Part shown: piece by piece, positions 36,250 to 50,200 of the stretch | Position numbering within the stretch: position 1 is the stretch's first letter | How the letters are laid out: each line of letters starts with the position of its first letter | NCBI GenBank assembly: GCA_019925105.1 | Contig: JAHGAU010000011.1 | Coordinates: 992,001-1,056,000 of the forward strand | From: Niebla homalea | Taxonomy: Eukaryota; Ascomycota; Lecanoromycetes; Lecanorales; Ramalinaceae | Direction of reading: 5' to 3' | DNA length: 64,000 nt | Program-made: the position numbers and the translations under genes | Notes under the pieces: model-generated | Told to the model about the DNA's origin: nothing | The model's input: only the letters and a program-made list of their open reading frames with translations | The model's database searches: none

Positions 36250-39200
36250 AAGGCCGGAATAAATAACGTTTAGCCTTAAAGAAAAACCGTTTATATAAAT
36301 AAAAATTAACGGGCAGAACTTAATAGAAGTTAATATATAATACGTTTATATTTTTAAGGGTAATATAGTATAATATACGTAAGGAAATAATTAAAGTTAT
36401 AATATTAATATTTAAATTTAAGGAAATAAAAAATATTAATATTTTAATAATATAAAAGTTATTATATAGTCCGTATATATATTTTTTAATTAACCCGGGA
36501 GATAGTTTTTATTTAACCTTTAAAGGAAATAAGAAAATATATATATATTTCTTTATAAACAAAAGGTTAAATATAAATAATTAAAATATTACTTATTATA
36601 AAGGGAATCTATATATACTCTGAATTATATAAGAAAGAAATATTAAAGGAAACCTAAATATTTATAATACGTATAATCCGCCGCCGGTTAATAAAAAAAA
36701 CCCCTTTATAATTTTATTACTTAAGGATATTATAATTATACCCGATAAATACCTCTTAATAAAAAACTTTAATTTTTATTATATTAAGTAAAACGAAAAA
36801 GAGTATATAATTAATTATATTAAGTTTAAAAAGTTATTAATAATTATTATCCAATCCGACCTTATATTATTAATATTAAAAGGGATTATAATATAAGAAA
36901 ACCGAGGATTTAAGATTACGATCGACTTAACGTTTAACTTAGAAGGTATTATTAATATAGTTATTATATATAGGCCCCAAAAGGACTTAAAATATAACTC
37001 GGATTATATACCAATATAGATAACTTTAAATTAAACCGTTAATATAACCTTATTACCACCGGTAAGGAGGGCGTAAAAAGTAATTAAGAAAATAAAGGTT
37101 TATATAAAAACAGAGGAGACGGTAATATAATTTATAAACCTTTTTTTAATTAAATAATAGAAACCGGATTAATCTCTTTATAAAGTGAATAATAAAAGTA
37201 TTAAACGAGGTAATCAATAAAATAATCCCGTTAACGAAACCCTCTTAAAAAGCTAAAACTTATTAAAATAAAAAATATATAATTACGCTTATAAAAATAA
37301 AAAGGCTAATTAAGTAAATTTTTAAATATAAGAATTAAGAGATACTTAATTAATTAAGGGTTACTTAAAAAAGAAAAAAAAGGATTATTAAAAAGGTTAA
37401 ATAAATATACTTTTAGTTTATAATATATAACTTAACGGTTTTACCTTATGGTATTTAAAAGTTAACAAAATATAATAAGGAATAAAATAAAAACCCAAAA
37501 TTTATTTTTAAATTCCCGTTTCTTAAAAAATCCAATAATATATTAATTAATACCTTTAACGGTAAAATTAAAGCCCTTAAGGAAGCATTTTTCCTTCCTC
37601 CGTTAAAAACTGATTTAAATAATATTAATAATATTATATACCTTAACCCCGTATTAATAAATAAAGTAATAACATAAGATATAATAATTAAAACGATTAA
37701 TAAATTAAAGAAGGATAAAGCCTTAAAATTAAATAAGATTCTTAATAAATTCTTATTAATAATGTCTTTATTATTTAAAAGGGTTTTTATTTATTTTTTT
37801 AAATATATTTCAACATTAATTATTACTTATATAAATTTAAAAAGGTAAAAATAATAATCCTTCAGAAGCTTATTAAGCCGGATTACTTTAAGGTAAAGTC
37901 TTATAAACTTATTATACTTTTTTATACGTTAAGGAAAACCTTAAAAACGGCAATAATAAAGATCCTTAATAACTATATAAAGAATTACGGATTTCTCCCC
38001 TATTAATAAATAAAAATAAAAAGAAATTAATTAATAAAAATAGCCCTTAAAGGATTAATTAACGGCGTATATATAATATAAAGTTATAAGAAAAAGTATA
38101 TTATAAGTTTTCTTTCTTTTAATATTATAAATATTTTTAATAAAATAAACTATTAAAGGTTACTATATAACTTAAAGAAAAAGGGGATATTATCCTTCTT
38201 AATTAAATAAATGAAAAGTTTCTTAAGCGACTAAGTTACGTTGATTAACTTAAGATAAAAGATAAGCCTAATAAAGCCCGCTATAATAAGGACTCCTTAA
38301 AAATTACTTATTTTTCTTATATTATTCTGATTTTTTAATAATTTATTAATTAAAGAACTTATTAAGTTAAAATAAAAAGTTTAAGTTAAAAACTTTATTA
38401 ACGATATTTGTTAGGACAGATAACCACTCGGCCACGGGGGCAAAAGTAGCTAACCTGGGCAGGTAATAGCGCTTAAGGGTAAGCCGCTATTACCATATAA
38501 GGGGTGTTAGGCCCGGGGCCACCCCTGTGGGGTGCGGATCAGCGCTAACAATATTTACCTTTTAATTTAGAGTATTTTTATACGTATGAATTATCTAGAA
38601 CTAAAATAAACCTATAAAATTTATTTTTAATAAATAAAAACCTATAAGGCTTAATTTATACGGTATAAGTATAAGCTTATTTATATAATTAAAAATTTAA
38701 AATTATATAATATAATAGTTATAATAAATTTAAGTAAAGTTATAATAAAGCCGGATATTAATATTAAAGTCTTTAGCCTTTAAGTAAATAAGAAACTTAA
38801 TTAAAAGGACTATATAAAAAAATCTAAAAAAAATAACCTTATAAGAAAAAGGCCTTATTTATCTCGTTATATTAATATGGGGGTTACGGTATAGAAGGCC
38901 CGGATTCTTTATTAAGTTATAATAAAGTTAACTATAATATATATTACGGCTATTTAATATATACTTAAGGGTATTCCGGGATATAAGAAAGAGGTTATCT
39001 AGATATTATAGAAAGTCCAGAACCGGTATTTAAAAGTAATTAATAATACTTATAAAGTAACCCTTATTCCGGTATTAAAGTCTAAGGTTTTTATATTACC
39101 GATTGAAATCTTATTAAATTAAATAATCGCTTAAATAAGGTTAAAAAAGATATATATGTTTAATTACGATAATGGGAAACGGGCGGATCCGTTAAAATCT

Positions 39201-40290
39201 TAATAAGCCTTAAATAAAAAAAAAGTAAACAAAAAATACTTATCCCTTTTCTTATTAAGATAAAGTAAAAATAAGTTAAGAAGGAAATTAATTTTACCGG
39301 TATTCCGGAGGTTAATTTAAGCGTATATAAATTCTTATTAAGTATAAAAAAAACTAAAACGAAAAGGATTTAAAGAGCGAAAATTATAATAATTATTTTA
39401 TAAGCTATAATAAAATAAACCGAACGTTAACGGAGGTATAAAGACTTTATATTTTAAGGTTATTATTATTTAACTTTTAACTATAAAAAAATTATTAATA
39501 AGTATTTCCGCCGTTATAATATTATAAAAAGGATAATAATATATTAACGATTTAATTTTAAACGGGTAAAAACGGTTTAATTTATTTCTTATTTATTATA
39601 TATATTAAAAATTGGATAAACGCCGGATATAAATACGGATAAAAAAGTAAAACGCTATATATATCCTTATTTTTTATTCTTTATTTACGGAGGTTAAATT
39701 AAGATTTATTATAAAAGTTAATATTTATAATTACCGTTAAATATTATTTATAAAATAAAACATTTAAATAACCGTTAAGTTTATAATATCTACCGGATTA
39801 TTATTATAGTTTAACCTCGTAATAAAGATAAATAAGGTCGTTAAAAACCTTATAAAGAAAAGTTATTATTGGTTAAAGAAAAAAAGGAAAAATAAAAATC
39901 GGTTACGTTAATTATATAAACCGGAAAGTATCTTTTATAACCGTAAAAATATAATAATAAACGCTTATTAAAAGTCTTTAAAGAAGTTAATAACGATAAT
40001 AATATAAAATAGATATATATTAAACGCGTAAATATTAATAAAAAATATTTAGAAATACTATATAAAATTAAGGTAATATAAATATATAAAGGAGCGGAAA
40101 AATAATAAACTTAAAAACAGCCCTTATAAAAATATAATTATAATATTATAAATTTTCTTAAGGAAGTTAAAATATAAGAAGTATATAAATAAATTATTAC
40201 TCTTTAAAAGGCCGTTAATATTTTCTACCTTAAAGGATAAAGGGTAAAAGCCTGGTAAACGCCGGCTTTTATTTTAACGTTAGGAGTATT
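36250..40290 (+). pseudogene. LINE-III ORF2 (endonuclease/RT), RIPed and interrupted
   Basis: RT blocks at about 37690-37930: INKLKKDKALKLNKILN, then FLLIMSLLFKRVF, then PDYFKVKSYKLIILFYT after frame adjustment. The endonuclease should lie at about 36.3-37.6 kb but was not proved. The 140-bp insertion at 38410 splits the frame downstream of the palm. The C-terminal part reads like that of LINE-V and LINE-IV. Confidence 0.75.
38410..38549. mobile_element. 140-bp un-RIPed hairpin-rich insertion in LINE-III
   Basis: Absent from the same place in LINE-I (4690), LINE-IV (53990) and LINE-V. Flanks GATATTT (38403-38409) and AATATTT (38550-38556) look like a 7-8-bp duplication with one RIP difference. 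The ends are GTTAG and CTAAC, a 5-bp inverted repeat. Inside are hairpins: GTAATAGCG/CGCTATTAC (about 38463-38493, extended by CTTA/TAAG) and CACCCC/GGGGTG (about 38520-38534). Base composition is normal. On minus, CCGTGGCCGAGTGGTTA (about 38420-38436) is like the A box of a Ser/Leu tRNA, but no B box follows. A miniature DNA element or SINE relic. Confidence 0.8.
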
Positions 40291-40392
40291 AGGTTTTTAC
40301 GGGTATTAACAAGGTTAAAAAACCGTATACTAAGGAACGCCGGAATTAACTTAGCTAGATCCGTAGTATAAATCAATCAATCAATCAATCAA

Positions 40393-40640
40393 ATATTTTT
40401 AATAAAGTAAATTATTATAAGTTACTATATAACTTAGGGAAGAAAAAGATATTATCCTTCCTAATTAAGTAAATAAATTTTTTTAAAGTAATTAAGCTAT
40501 ATTAATTAATTTAAGATAAAAAATAAACTTAATAAAGCCCGTTATAATAAGGATTTTTTAAAGATTACTTATTTCTTTTATGTTATTTTTATTTTTTAAC
40601 GGTTTATTAATTAAGGAACTTATTAAGTTAAAATAGAAAG
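40393..40640 (+). mobile_element. LINE-IV, part 1 (left of element C)
   Basis: Matches LINE-III from about 38131 to 38367 (ACTATATAACTTAGGGAAG block to TTATTAAGTTAAAATA). 5'-truncated or broken at the LINE-III tail. The last five bases GAAAG are the target duplication of C. Confidence 0.8.
40636..40640. repeat. target-site duplication of element C, left
   Basis: GAAAG, repeated at 53962-53966. Confidence 0.8.
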
Positions 40641-40889
40641 AGAAAAGATGGGAAGGAATGAAAGTGCAAAAGGGGCAAAAACAAAGGAGTCAATGGAGTG
40701 TAATTGAAGATAGGCCGGAGCCCCTATATAAGTTGGTGAGATATAGGTTCCTTATTATGGTAATCCGTTATACTTTTCCTTTTTTAAATATATATAAATC
40801 GATTTTACCCTTAATTAGCCTTTTTAATATTTCCCTTCCTTTATATATTTATCCGCAAATTTAATATCTTTTATGCTTTCCCCTTTTTA
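40641..40889 (-). repeat. 3' LTR of element C
   Basis: Best-preserved LTR of the family with several intact CA/TG. A GGCCGGAGCCCCTATATAAG block lies at about 40713-40732; either strand offers a TATA-like word, and sense orientation gives CTTATATAGGGG. A short plus-strand open frame (40658-40864) crosses it and is not a gene. Confidence 0.9.
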
Positions 40890-43199
40890 ACTCCCTTTAT
40901 AATAAGGTATTACCCTTAATACTATTATAACTTAATTTATATTATACCTATTCGTATATACTTTAATTATATACTTAATAGTTAATAATGTTTTTTGTAT
41001 GATTTAAATAGCTATAAGTATAAGAGTTAAAGGGGCGTTAATTTAATAATAACTTCCCTTTACTCCTTCTATAATAAATTTATTTCTTTAATATAACGTA
41101 TTATAAATAAATAGTTTCCTTTTTTAATACCGTTTATATATTCGTTTACTTTCTTTTTTTATAATTTTGCTTTTAATTTTTATCCAATAATAATAAATAA
41201 GTATATTAAGATTTAATTTTTCTTAAGGGCGAATCCCCCTTATTATTTTAATATATTAATAACGGCGACCTTAATACTTTATATTTATTGATTTTAAGGC
41301 TTAAGCTATTTATATTTACATCTTCTTTAAGTATAATACGCTTAATCCGTTTAAGGGTATAACGCGTCTTACTCCGTTTATTAAAAGATTATAAATACCG
41401 CCCTTTATAAAGGTGGAATCTTATAACCGGTTACTTTTTATTTTACTTTTTAATTTATATACTTTTAATATCTTTTTTTTATTCTTTTAGTTTTGCCGTT
41501 ATTAAGTATATCTTAAGAAAGTTAATAATATATTAATTATATACCGTTTTTAAAGGTTATCGGTAAGGCTTTACTTTAAATTTTTTATTCTATAGATTTT
41601 ATAATCTTTCGTATTAACGTAATTAATAAAATATTATAAATCGTTATATAATTCGTACTTATCGGTTAATATTATTTATATATCTATTTACTATATTAAT
41701 TCTCGGAAGGCTATAAGGGGGTATAATAGTTTATCTTGGTCTTTATCAGGTTTTATCGTTTAAAAATTTATTGTTTTATATAAAAATAAAAAATAAAAAG
41801 AATAATAAAATAATCGTTTATCGGTTTTTAAATAATTCCCTTATCTTTATATAAACTTCTTTAATACTTAATATTATATTTAATAATATTTCTTAAAGGT
41901 ATACCCTTTATTATAACTCTTAATATTTACTTTTATTTACTTATATACTTTTCTTTTAATTAATTAATATATTAAGTACCCTTAAGGCTATCTTTATATA
42001 TAAATAGATATATTTCCGTATTCCCTTAATAAACTATATATAATCATCTTAATCGGAACATATTTAAAAAGTATATTAAAAAAGGTTCCTTTTAAACGTA
42101 ATAATATTATTTATTATATTTATTAAGCTCCCGTCTTAGTTGGTTCCGTTAATAAATAAAATATTAAAAGTAACGTTTAATTATTTACTTACTTTATAAT
42201 TATATTACGTAACTATTTACTTTATCCTTTTTTCTTATTTATTTTTCTTATTTCTTCCTATTTCTTTAAATTTTTTTACTTCTTTAACTTTTTTAATTTT
42301 TAACTCTTTCTATACTTTAATTAACTTATCCTGAATTTAACTTAATTTTATACTTAACTATTAAGTATCCTTTTAAGAATATATATGAATTTTTAACCTT
42401 AATATCGGTTATTTACTTTATATTTATATTAATTTCCTTATAGTCTTTTCGGAATTTTTAACTTAAATTATATTAATTAAAATTACTTTTATTATATCTT
42501 TATACCTTAAAAGGCGTACTTTAATTATTAACCTTATTAAATTAAATAAATATGTCTTTATTATTATTAAGGTTTATTTAAATATTAATTAAATAATTTA
42601 TTTAAAGCTATATCCGTCGGTCCCTTATAACCTTAACTTATTTTAACTTTCTTACTTTTAAAAGCTTTTTGCGATATATATTTAGGTTTATACTTTTTAT
42701 ATACGTAAAGGTACTTAGGCGTATACTTAATATTAATAAATTAATAACGGTTATCGTTTTATTTTTATTAATTACCGCCGTATTAAGGGTTTATCGAATA
42801 ATATTTATTTAAACTATATCTTTAAATACCGGCCGGGCGATTATAGTTTTTATCCAGGTATATATAAATTAATTCGCTTTTTAATTAACTATTATTAATT
42901 CCTTTTTATAGATTTTTAATATCGGAATATAATTTAAGTAAGCGCTTTTTCTTTAATATATTATATACCCTTTAATCCCGATATTAATCGTAAATTTAAT
43001 ATAAGAAATCGTATACGCTTTATAATTAATTATAATTTATAATTAACTTAATAATTATAGCCTAAATAAGTATCTCTTACTATATCTTCTGCTTCTGGTA
43101 TTTATCCGTTATTATTATAACTTATTCTTAAATCTTAGTTATTTAATTCCGTTACTTATTTACCTTAATAATCCCCGCCTGGTCGTTATTTACTGTCTT

Positions 43200-44310
43200 T
43201 ATCCGCTTAGTTAATCTAGCTATCTATATTGTTTACCTTTCGCTTATTTACTTAAGTAACTTTTTCAGTCCAAGTAATCCCTTTATTAATACGTTAATCC
43301 GGCCCTGCCGGAATTACGGGACCGTTTTAATCGTATAAGCCCTCTTAACGTAATAGAGTTCGTATAAAGTATAGCCCGTTCTTTTTAAGGACTAATTCCT
43401 TAATTAAGTCTCGTAAACGGTTACTCAAGAAAAGGGAATATTATTTACCCGATTTAAACTTAATTAAGGATATCTCTGATTTAAGTTTTATTGGCTTTAA
43501 TTTTAATAAGTTGCTTTTCCTTTTTATATATAAAGTAATTATTAATTAATTTTCCGTTTAAATAATAAGCTTACCCGAGTTCCTTTATTAACTCTTTTTT
43601 TTTTTCTTGGGTCCGTTACTCGTACTATACGTACGCGGTAGCCTTTACCCGTATCTCTATAAGTATTTCTCCCTTAATAAACTCCTCTTTTTATTTTATT
43701 CCCGTATATACGATAGCCTTTAAAGTCCTTAACTTAAATACGACTCCCTAACCGTTTTCATTTAAAGTTATTTCCGCAGGTAATATAGTTATACTTTAAA
43801 GAAAGGTTTACGTCCCTTTTAACTTTATATTGTTAATTTTAATAAACCTTATATTTTAAATTACTCTTAAGTTTATTATATTTAACTTATATTACTCGGC
43901 TTCAATTTCGGATTATAATTATTATAAGTATTATTATGGTCTTAATTTTAATATACGCCTTATTAAAAGGATACGTATATAATTATCCTCGGATCAAAAC
44001 TTTAATCGGTCTTCAGGTTATTTTATTAGTTTTTTGGTCGCGTTACCAGGTTTACCCGTTGGATCGTCTTCTTAATAACGGGTTATTTTCGTTTTAGGTT
44101 ACGTCCTTATATATATACCGGTTTTTTTACTCCGTTTTTATTCCCGTTTTTAAGGTAAAATAATTAATACGGTTTTATACCCCGTAATTACCGTAATAAA
44201 GGATAATCTTAAATATATTTTTCTATCTTGGGGGTACGGTCGGGGCCTTAGTTACCCGCTATTTAAAATGGTTTTTATATTTATATTAACGGTATATTTT
44301 ATTTATATTC
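43200..44310 (-). pseudogene. conserved C-terminal block of the 13-kb element, unknown function
   Basis: GC-richer than the rest of C and paralleled in B (about 15.6-16.7 kb). The minus strand reads, over successive frames, PTGKPGNATKKLIK, LILRRILKLRP-like, TILPAEITLNENG, GVVFKLRTLKAIVYTGIK, KEEFIKGEILIEIRVKATAY and, near 43.2-43.3 kb, LTKRIKTVNNDQAGIIKV, which could form a coiled coil. It lies downstream of where integrase should end, between pol and the 3' LTR, so it is additional to the usual gypsy gene set. Not recognised; no function proposed. Confidence 0.6.
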
Positions 44311-46859
44311 TTAACGTAATATTTATAATAAGTTTAATATTTAAACCTATAATCCATAAAAAAAGCGTCCTTTTAAATAAGTTTTTTAATATATAATCTT
44401 AATATTTAATTATACTTCTATTTATATATTACTATTATGTTTTTTCTTTCTTTTTAAGGAAATATTTTTAATTATAAATAATTATAACTTTTTATAATTT
44501 TATTATTTTATAATTTATAATATAATAAATAAAAAACTATAAATAAAAAGTTAAAAGCTTAATATCCCCTTATTTATACTTATTTTTCCGAATTTTTATT
44601 ATATTCCTGCTTCCTTTCTTTTTTAACTTTTTATTTTTAACGGTATTTATTAAAGTAACTGTTTATTCCTTTTCTTCTTTCCTTTTTTTTTTAATTTTTA
44701 AATTTATATTTTCTTAGGATTTTTAATATACTGAAATATAAAAGTAAATAAAATGAAAATATAATAAAAAACGGCGTTATATTAATTATATATACTTCCT
44801 CCCTTTAAATCGTACCATTTATAATTATAGCGGTTTTTAAAGGATTAAAATATTTCCTATTTATGCCCGTTGGATTTTAATTTTCTTTATTATTTTTAAC
44901 TTTAATTTATCGGAGAGTCTAAGATACCTAATACGCGGTATAAATACTTTAAGATAATTCTTATAAAATAAATTAAATATAAAATTCTATTTATTCTTTT
45001 TAATATATATAAAGCTTTATACTCTTTTATAAAGCTTTTAATAATAAATAATTTAACTTAATAAAGCTTAAGTTTTTTAAGATTAAGGGTAAAATCTTAT
45101 TATATAATTAATTACCCTTTTTTAACGGGTTTTAGCCTTATATTCCTTTATCGTAACGTCTCTTTTATCGGTCTTTTATTATATTTAATTTCTCTTATAA
45201 CTCCTCCTTAATATTTACCCGGTTTATTATAAATCCTTGAACGGCTTTATATATTACTTCTTTTAAAGGCGGTATTATTCTTTTTATAATACGTATTTTA
45301 ATTCTTAACTTAATTACGTTCTGTTTATATATTATATCCGGTTTAATCCCGAAAAAAATATTAATAAAAACGTACCTTAAATATTTAATATATCTTAAGT
45401 TAATACTTAATATCGTTAATCTTCCCGTTTATATTTAATTATACTTTTATTAAGTTTATATTTTCTTTATTATATTTTATTAAATTTAATTATTAAACTT
45501 TATTATGTTTAATACTTTATACGTTATATTTAATATAAGGATAAACTAAATATTATATAACCGGAAAAAGCTTTTTATTTTTTTATTTATAAATATTATC
45601 CCGATATCTATATATATCGTAACGGGTTTTAAGTAATAATTTATATATTTTTTTAATATAATAACTATATCCTTTATTTTAATTAACGCGGTATAGAGTA
45701 ATTATATAAATCGTAAGAAATAATTTATTATATTAAAAATATATTAAAGGTTACCTTATACTTATTTAAAAGAATTAATAAAGTCCGTTTTAAATAAGTT
45801 AAAAAAAGTTTTTACCTTAATTAAACTTAATAAAATTATACGGCTTCCGTATATTTACTTTATATAAACTAAGTATCCTTATACGTATTTTATAATATTT
45901 TTTATTATATCCGGTTATTAATAATGATATTATAATTTCTTTAATATAATTTTTAATAAGAAGTATCCCGTATTATCGTAAACTTCCTTAAGTATTTATA
46001 TTATTTTTTCCTTTATTAAATATATTATTTAACGCTTCCCGTATTAATAAAGTAACTTAGTAATAATTAAATTTTTTTTTTTTTTTAACTTTATTTTTAT
46101 TTTAAGGTATTTAATAATATTAATATATTAATTATTATTTTTATAATAGAATAGTTCCTTAAGTTTTAATAATTCCGTAAGCTTATAATTAATTTATATA
46201 TATTTTATTTTATAATTATTATTTAATCTTATATTATATATCCGTACCGGCTTATTATCGATTATCCTTTATAATTATAATTCTTTTATATCTACTTTCT
46301 TTTTTTTATTTACGCTTTTCCTTATTAACTTTTCCCCCGTATTTTAAATCAATTAGCTTTTTAATTATTATATTGTAATTTATATATTATTATAAACGTT
46401 AATTTTATTTTTCCTTATTTCCTTAAAAAGCTTTTTAATATAGCGTAATATCTTTTTTATTATTTTTTAAAATTATATTATATTATTCTTATTTTTTTAT
46501 ATTTTAAAGGCTATTTTCTTTATTATTTTATTAAGTACGTAATTTAAGTTATTAAATAATGCTTTTAATAGATTATCCGTAACTTTATTAATTTTTCTTT
46601 TAATATATTTAATTTTAATATATAATCTTCTTAACTTATTTACTTACTTTATAAAGATATTTTTATAGTAATTTATATTTATAAACTTTATAAGTAATTT
46701 ATAATCTATATATATAATTAAAACTTTTTTATATTTAATATATAAAAGAATTTTTTTTTAAATATAATAATAATTATTAATTCTTACTTATAAATATCGT
46801 AGTTACGCTCCGTTTTATTTATTATATATAAATTATAAATAAGTAAAACGGTATAACCG

Positions 46860-47220
46860 TCTTAAACTTAAATAATATAATATTTGGCTTTATATTTTAA
46901 GGCGTTAATATATATATAAACCGGTATTTTTAAGTTTTATTTAAATAAAGCTTTAGCCCCCATTATTAGAATTTATATAAGTTAAAACGATATATTTTTT
47001 AATTCTTTTTATCTTTATTTTATATTTCCGGTTAAGTATATAAGTGGATAAGTTATTTTTATAAAGCTTTTAATCCATTTTCTTATTATATTAATAATAC
47101 TTAAGAATCCTTTAACGTTTCTTATATTTTAAAGTATGGGTTAATTAAGTATCTTTTTGTACTTTTTAGGTTTAATTTATATACGTTTTTTTACCTTATA
47201 ATTTTCTTTAAGTACTTTAA
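46860..47220 (-). pseudogene. RT connection and RNase H start of element C
   Basis: Minus-strand translation gives KKRI*IKPKKYKKIL, then NIRNVKGFLSIINIIRKWIK, then SFIKITYPLIYLTG, then, about 40 codons on, IPVYIYINALKYKAKYYII. This is the gypsy pattern G--PDPEK---I--WP-P-N--EVR-FLG--NYYR-FI--FS-IA-PLT-L followed by the TDAS start of RNase H (here INAL, with D to N as RIP would do). It proves that the 13-kb family is a retrotransposon and fixes its strand. The RT palm lies just right of it, at about 47.3-48.3 kb, but is too decayed to read. Confidence 0.8.
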
Positions 47221-50200
47221 TTTTTATTATATTAATTTTTAATTTATTAAATAATAATTTTAACTTAAATTATAAAATTTAAAGAAAAAAATAATCTTTT
47301 AAAAAAGTAAATTATTTTTCTTATATCCCGTATACCTTAAAAATATTATTAAGGTAAAAAATTAAGTTAATAAAATTATATTCCCCTTTAAAAATAAGGA
47401 AAAATAACTTTAAGTTTAATTTAAAGATAACTTTTAATATAATATTTATAAGTTTAATAAAAATAAATAAAAACGTACGTATTTTTTAAGGTATTTTTAT
47501 AGGCTATAATTATTTAATATTTAATATATTAAAAATAAAATAATATTAATTATTAAAGTATACTTTTATTATTTAATATTTATACTTTATATCCGCTTAA
47601 AAGAAAGTTTTATATAATAAAATTCTTAATAAATTATATATTCTTTTTATTAACTTTATATAAAACGCGGGTAATACTTTATATATAAAATAATAATTAA
47701 ATATAAGTCGTAATTCGATTTTACCTTTTTTTCTTTATAAGTACGGGGAATACGTTTTATATATTTATTTATTTATTTATTTATATATATTTCTTATATA
47801 TCCTTAACTTAATTCCTTATTATATAATTACTTTAAGTTATTACTCCTTATTATTTAATAACTTTTTAACGGTAATTTTATACGGCTTAATTTTTAATCT
47901 TAATATTATTTAATATAGGAATAAATCCGTTATTGGGATTTTATATAATTTTTTTATACTTATATCCCTATATATTTATAGTATTTAAAGTATCTTAAGT
48001 TATACTTAATTATTTAAGATAACATCCCTTAATATAATACCTTCTTCCTTTACTTATATTTATAGTTCTTTATATAACTTTAAAGTATTAATTTTTCTTT
48101 TTATTACCCTTTTATTTATTAAGAATATAATTCGTAATAACTTTATTTTAATATTTATTTCTTTATTTTATAATTTTAAAATTAATTTATCCGTTATTTT
48201 ATATACGTATTTTAAATAAACTTAATAAGTACCGTATTTATATTCCGGTAATCCTCAGTAAATTATTAAGTTATTAAGTTATTTAATTTTTAAGATTATA
48301 CTTTTTATAATAAATAAATAGTTTTTATTATTTTTATTTTTTATTTACTTTATCTTTTTTTTTATATTATTATAATATATAATTTTCTTCTTCTTATTAT
48401 TAACTTTTTTAAGTTATTTATTGCTCTCTTAATATATATAATTGTCCGTTTTTATTATTATAAGTATTATTAATTTAATTAATATTATTTTTTCTTTATA
48501 TACTATATATTCTTTATATTATTTAACGTTATTTTACGTAATTAATAATAACTTTAAATATTATATTATCTTTTCGTTTATTTTATTAAATATTAAATTT
48601 ATAAATTTAACTATCTTCCGCTTTTATTCAATAAGCTATTATTAATATAAAATAAAGTTTATTTTTAATTTTAAATTATTAATCGGATTATTTATTATAT
48701 CCTTTTTAACTCCTTTATTGTTTCTTTAATACTTTTAAGTTTCTTTATTGTTTTTAGGTACTCCCGTTACTATTTTATCTTTTCCGATTCTTTTAAACTT
48801 TTATTTAATTATTTTTATTTACTTTTTATTTAATTTATTTCTTTTACCCCGTTTTACCGCTTTAATTTACTTTTAATCTTCTTTTATTTATTCTGACCGT
48901 TTTTTATATATTCCCTTTTTTTCCTTAAGTATATAAATATACCTTCCTTTTTTTTATTAATTAATCGTTAGAGTATACGCCTTTAAAGCTGATTTTACTT
49001 TTTAAACTTCTTTTTTTCTTATAGTTTATTAATTTTAATTATTTTCTTTATTTTTTAATTTAATTTTTAAGTTCTTTTTATTATTTTTATATTTAAATAA
49101 ATTTAACTTAATTTCTTCTTTTAATATTATCGCGTTTTTATAGAATAACTTCTTATATATTAACTTTTAACGTATTTTACTTAACGGGCGTATTTAAGAT
49201 TTAAGTAATTAAAAATTTTTTTATAAATAATATCCTTAATTTTTAATATTTTTATTTAAATCTTAAAGTTAACCGTAATTAACTTTAATTATAAAAGTCT
49301 TGATACTAAGATATTATAGTTTAAATTATTTTTTAATATTATAAATATTTATACCGATTTAATTATTTCTATAACTCGGATATTAAATATAACCTATATA
49401 TAAAATAATATATAATCTTTATTTATTATTAATATATTTAAGTAATTAATTCCGAGTAATTTTAAGGATTTTTCTTTTATCCGTAATTCCCTTATTATAC
49501 TTAAGTTAATTATAATAATATCCGATTTTTAATCGGCTTTTATATTAAGTAACTTATTTATTTATTCCGGTTAATAAATAATTATTATTTTTATAAAGTA
49601 TATTTACTTATTCTTATTAAGTATAACTTTAAGGTTTTATTTTAAGTTTACGATTATAATATTATTAATCTTAAGTCGTTTATTTTAAATTATTTTTTAT
49701 ATTTTTTTCCGTTATTCTTAAGAACTTCCTTAATAATTATAATTTTCTTATAACGTATATAATTAAAGTTTAATACGTTCTTTATAAGTTGGTTTATCTT
49801 TTTTTTAAAATATAATAAAAGTTATATTAAATATATTATAAGGAATACGATATTATTAATTAATAAGATCCGTTTAACGTTTAAGGCTTATTCCCTTAAT
49901 AATTTAATAATTTATTAAAGTTCTTTTTTTTTTTTCCGGTTTTCATTTTTCCTTTTAATTTCCTTTTTATTTACTTTTTAATTTATACGAGCTTAACTTT
50001 TTTTTTTTAAATCGTTATTTTTAATTTATTGTTACTTTGCGGCTATATTTACTATTATATTTACTTCATAATTAATATTTTTATTAAAAAGGTATCCTTC
50101 TTTTATAATAATAACTTTATAATTAAAGCTATTAATAACTTTTTTATTATCGACCTTATTAAGGACCTTTCCTTTTTCCTATATAGTTAAAACGATAATT

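Larger units (their letters stand above)
34438..40392 (+). mobile_element. LINE-III: near full-length Tad-like LINE, RIPed
   Basis: Starts a few bases upstream of the ORF1 ATG and ends with the AGGAACGCCGGAATT block and five AATC-type repeats. It carries a 140-bp un-RIPed insertion at 38410-38549. ORF1 and ORF2 follow the order of LINE-II, but the ORF2 C-terminus belongs to another subfamily (WIFLKELKYKKYINK type). No target duplication was found: left flank is element A, right flank is LINE-IV. So one side may be a rearrangement point and not an insertion site. Confidence 0.88.

Noticed and set aside
48442..48645. 67-codon plus-strand open frame
   Set aside because: Antisense to pol of element C; the same holds for 14848-15030 in element B.
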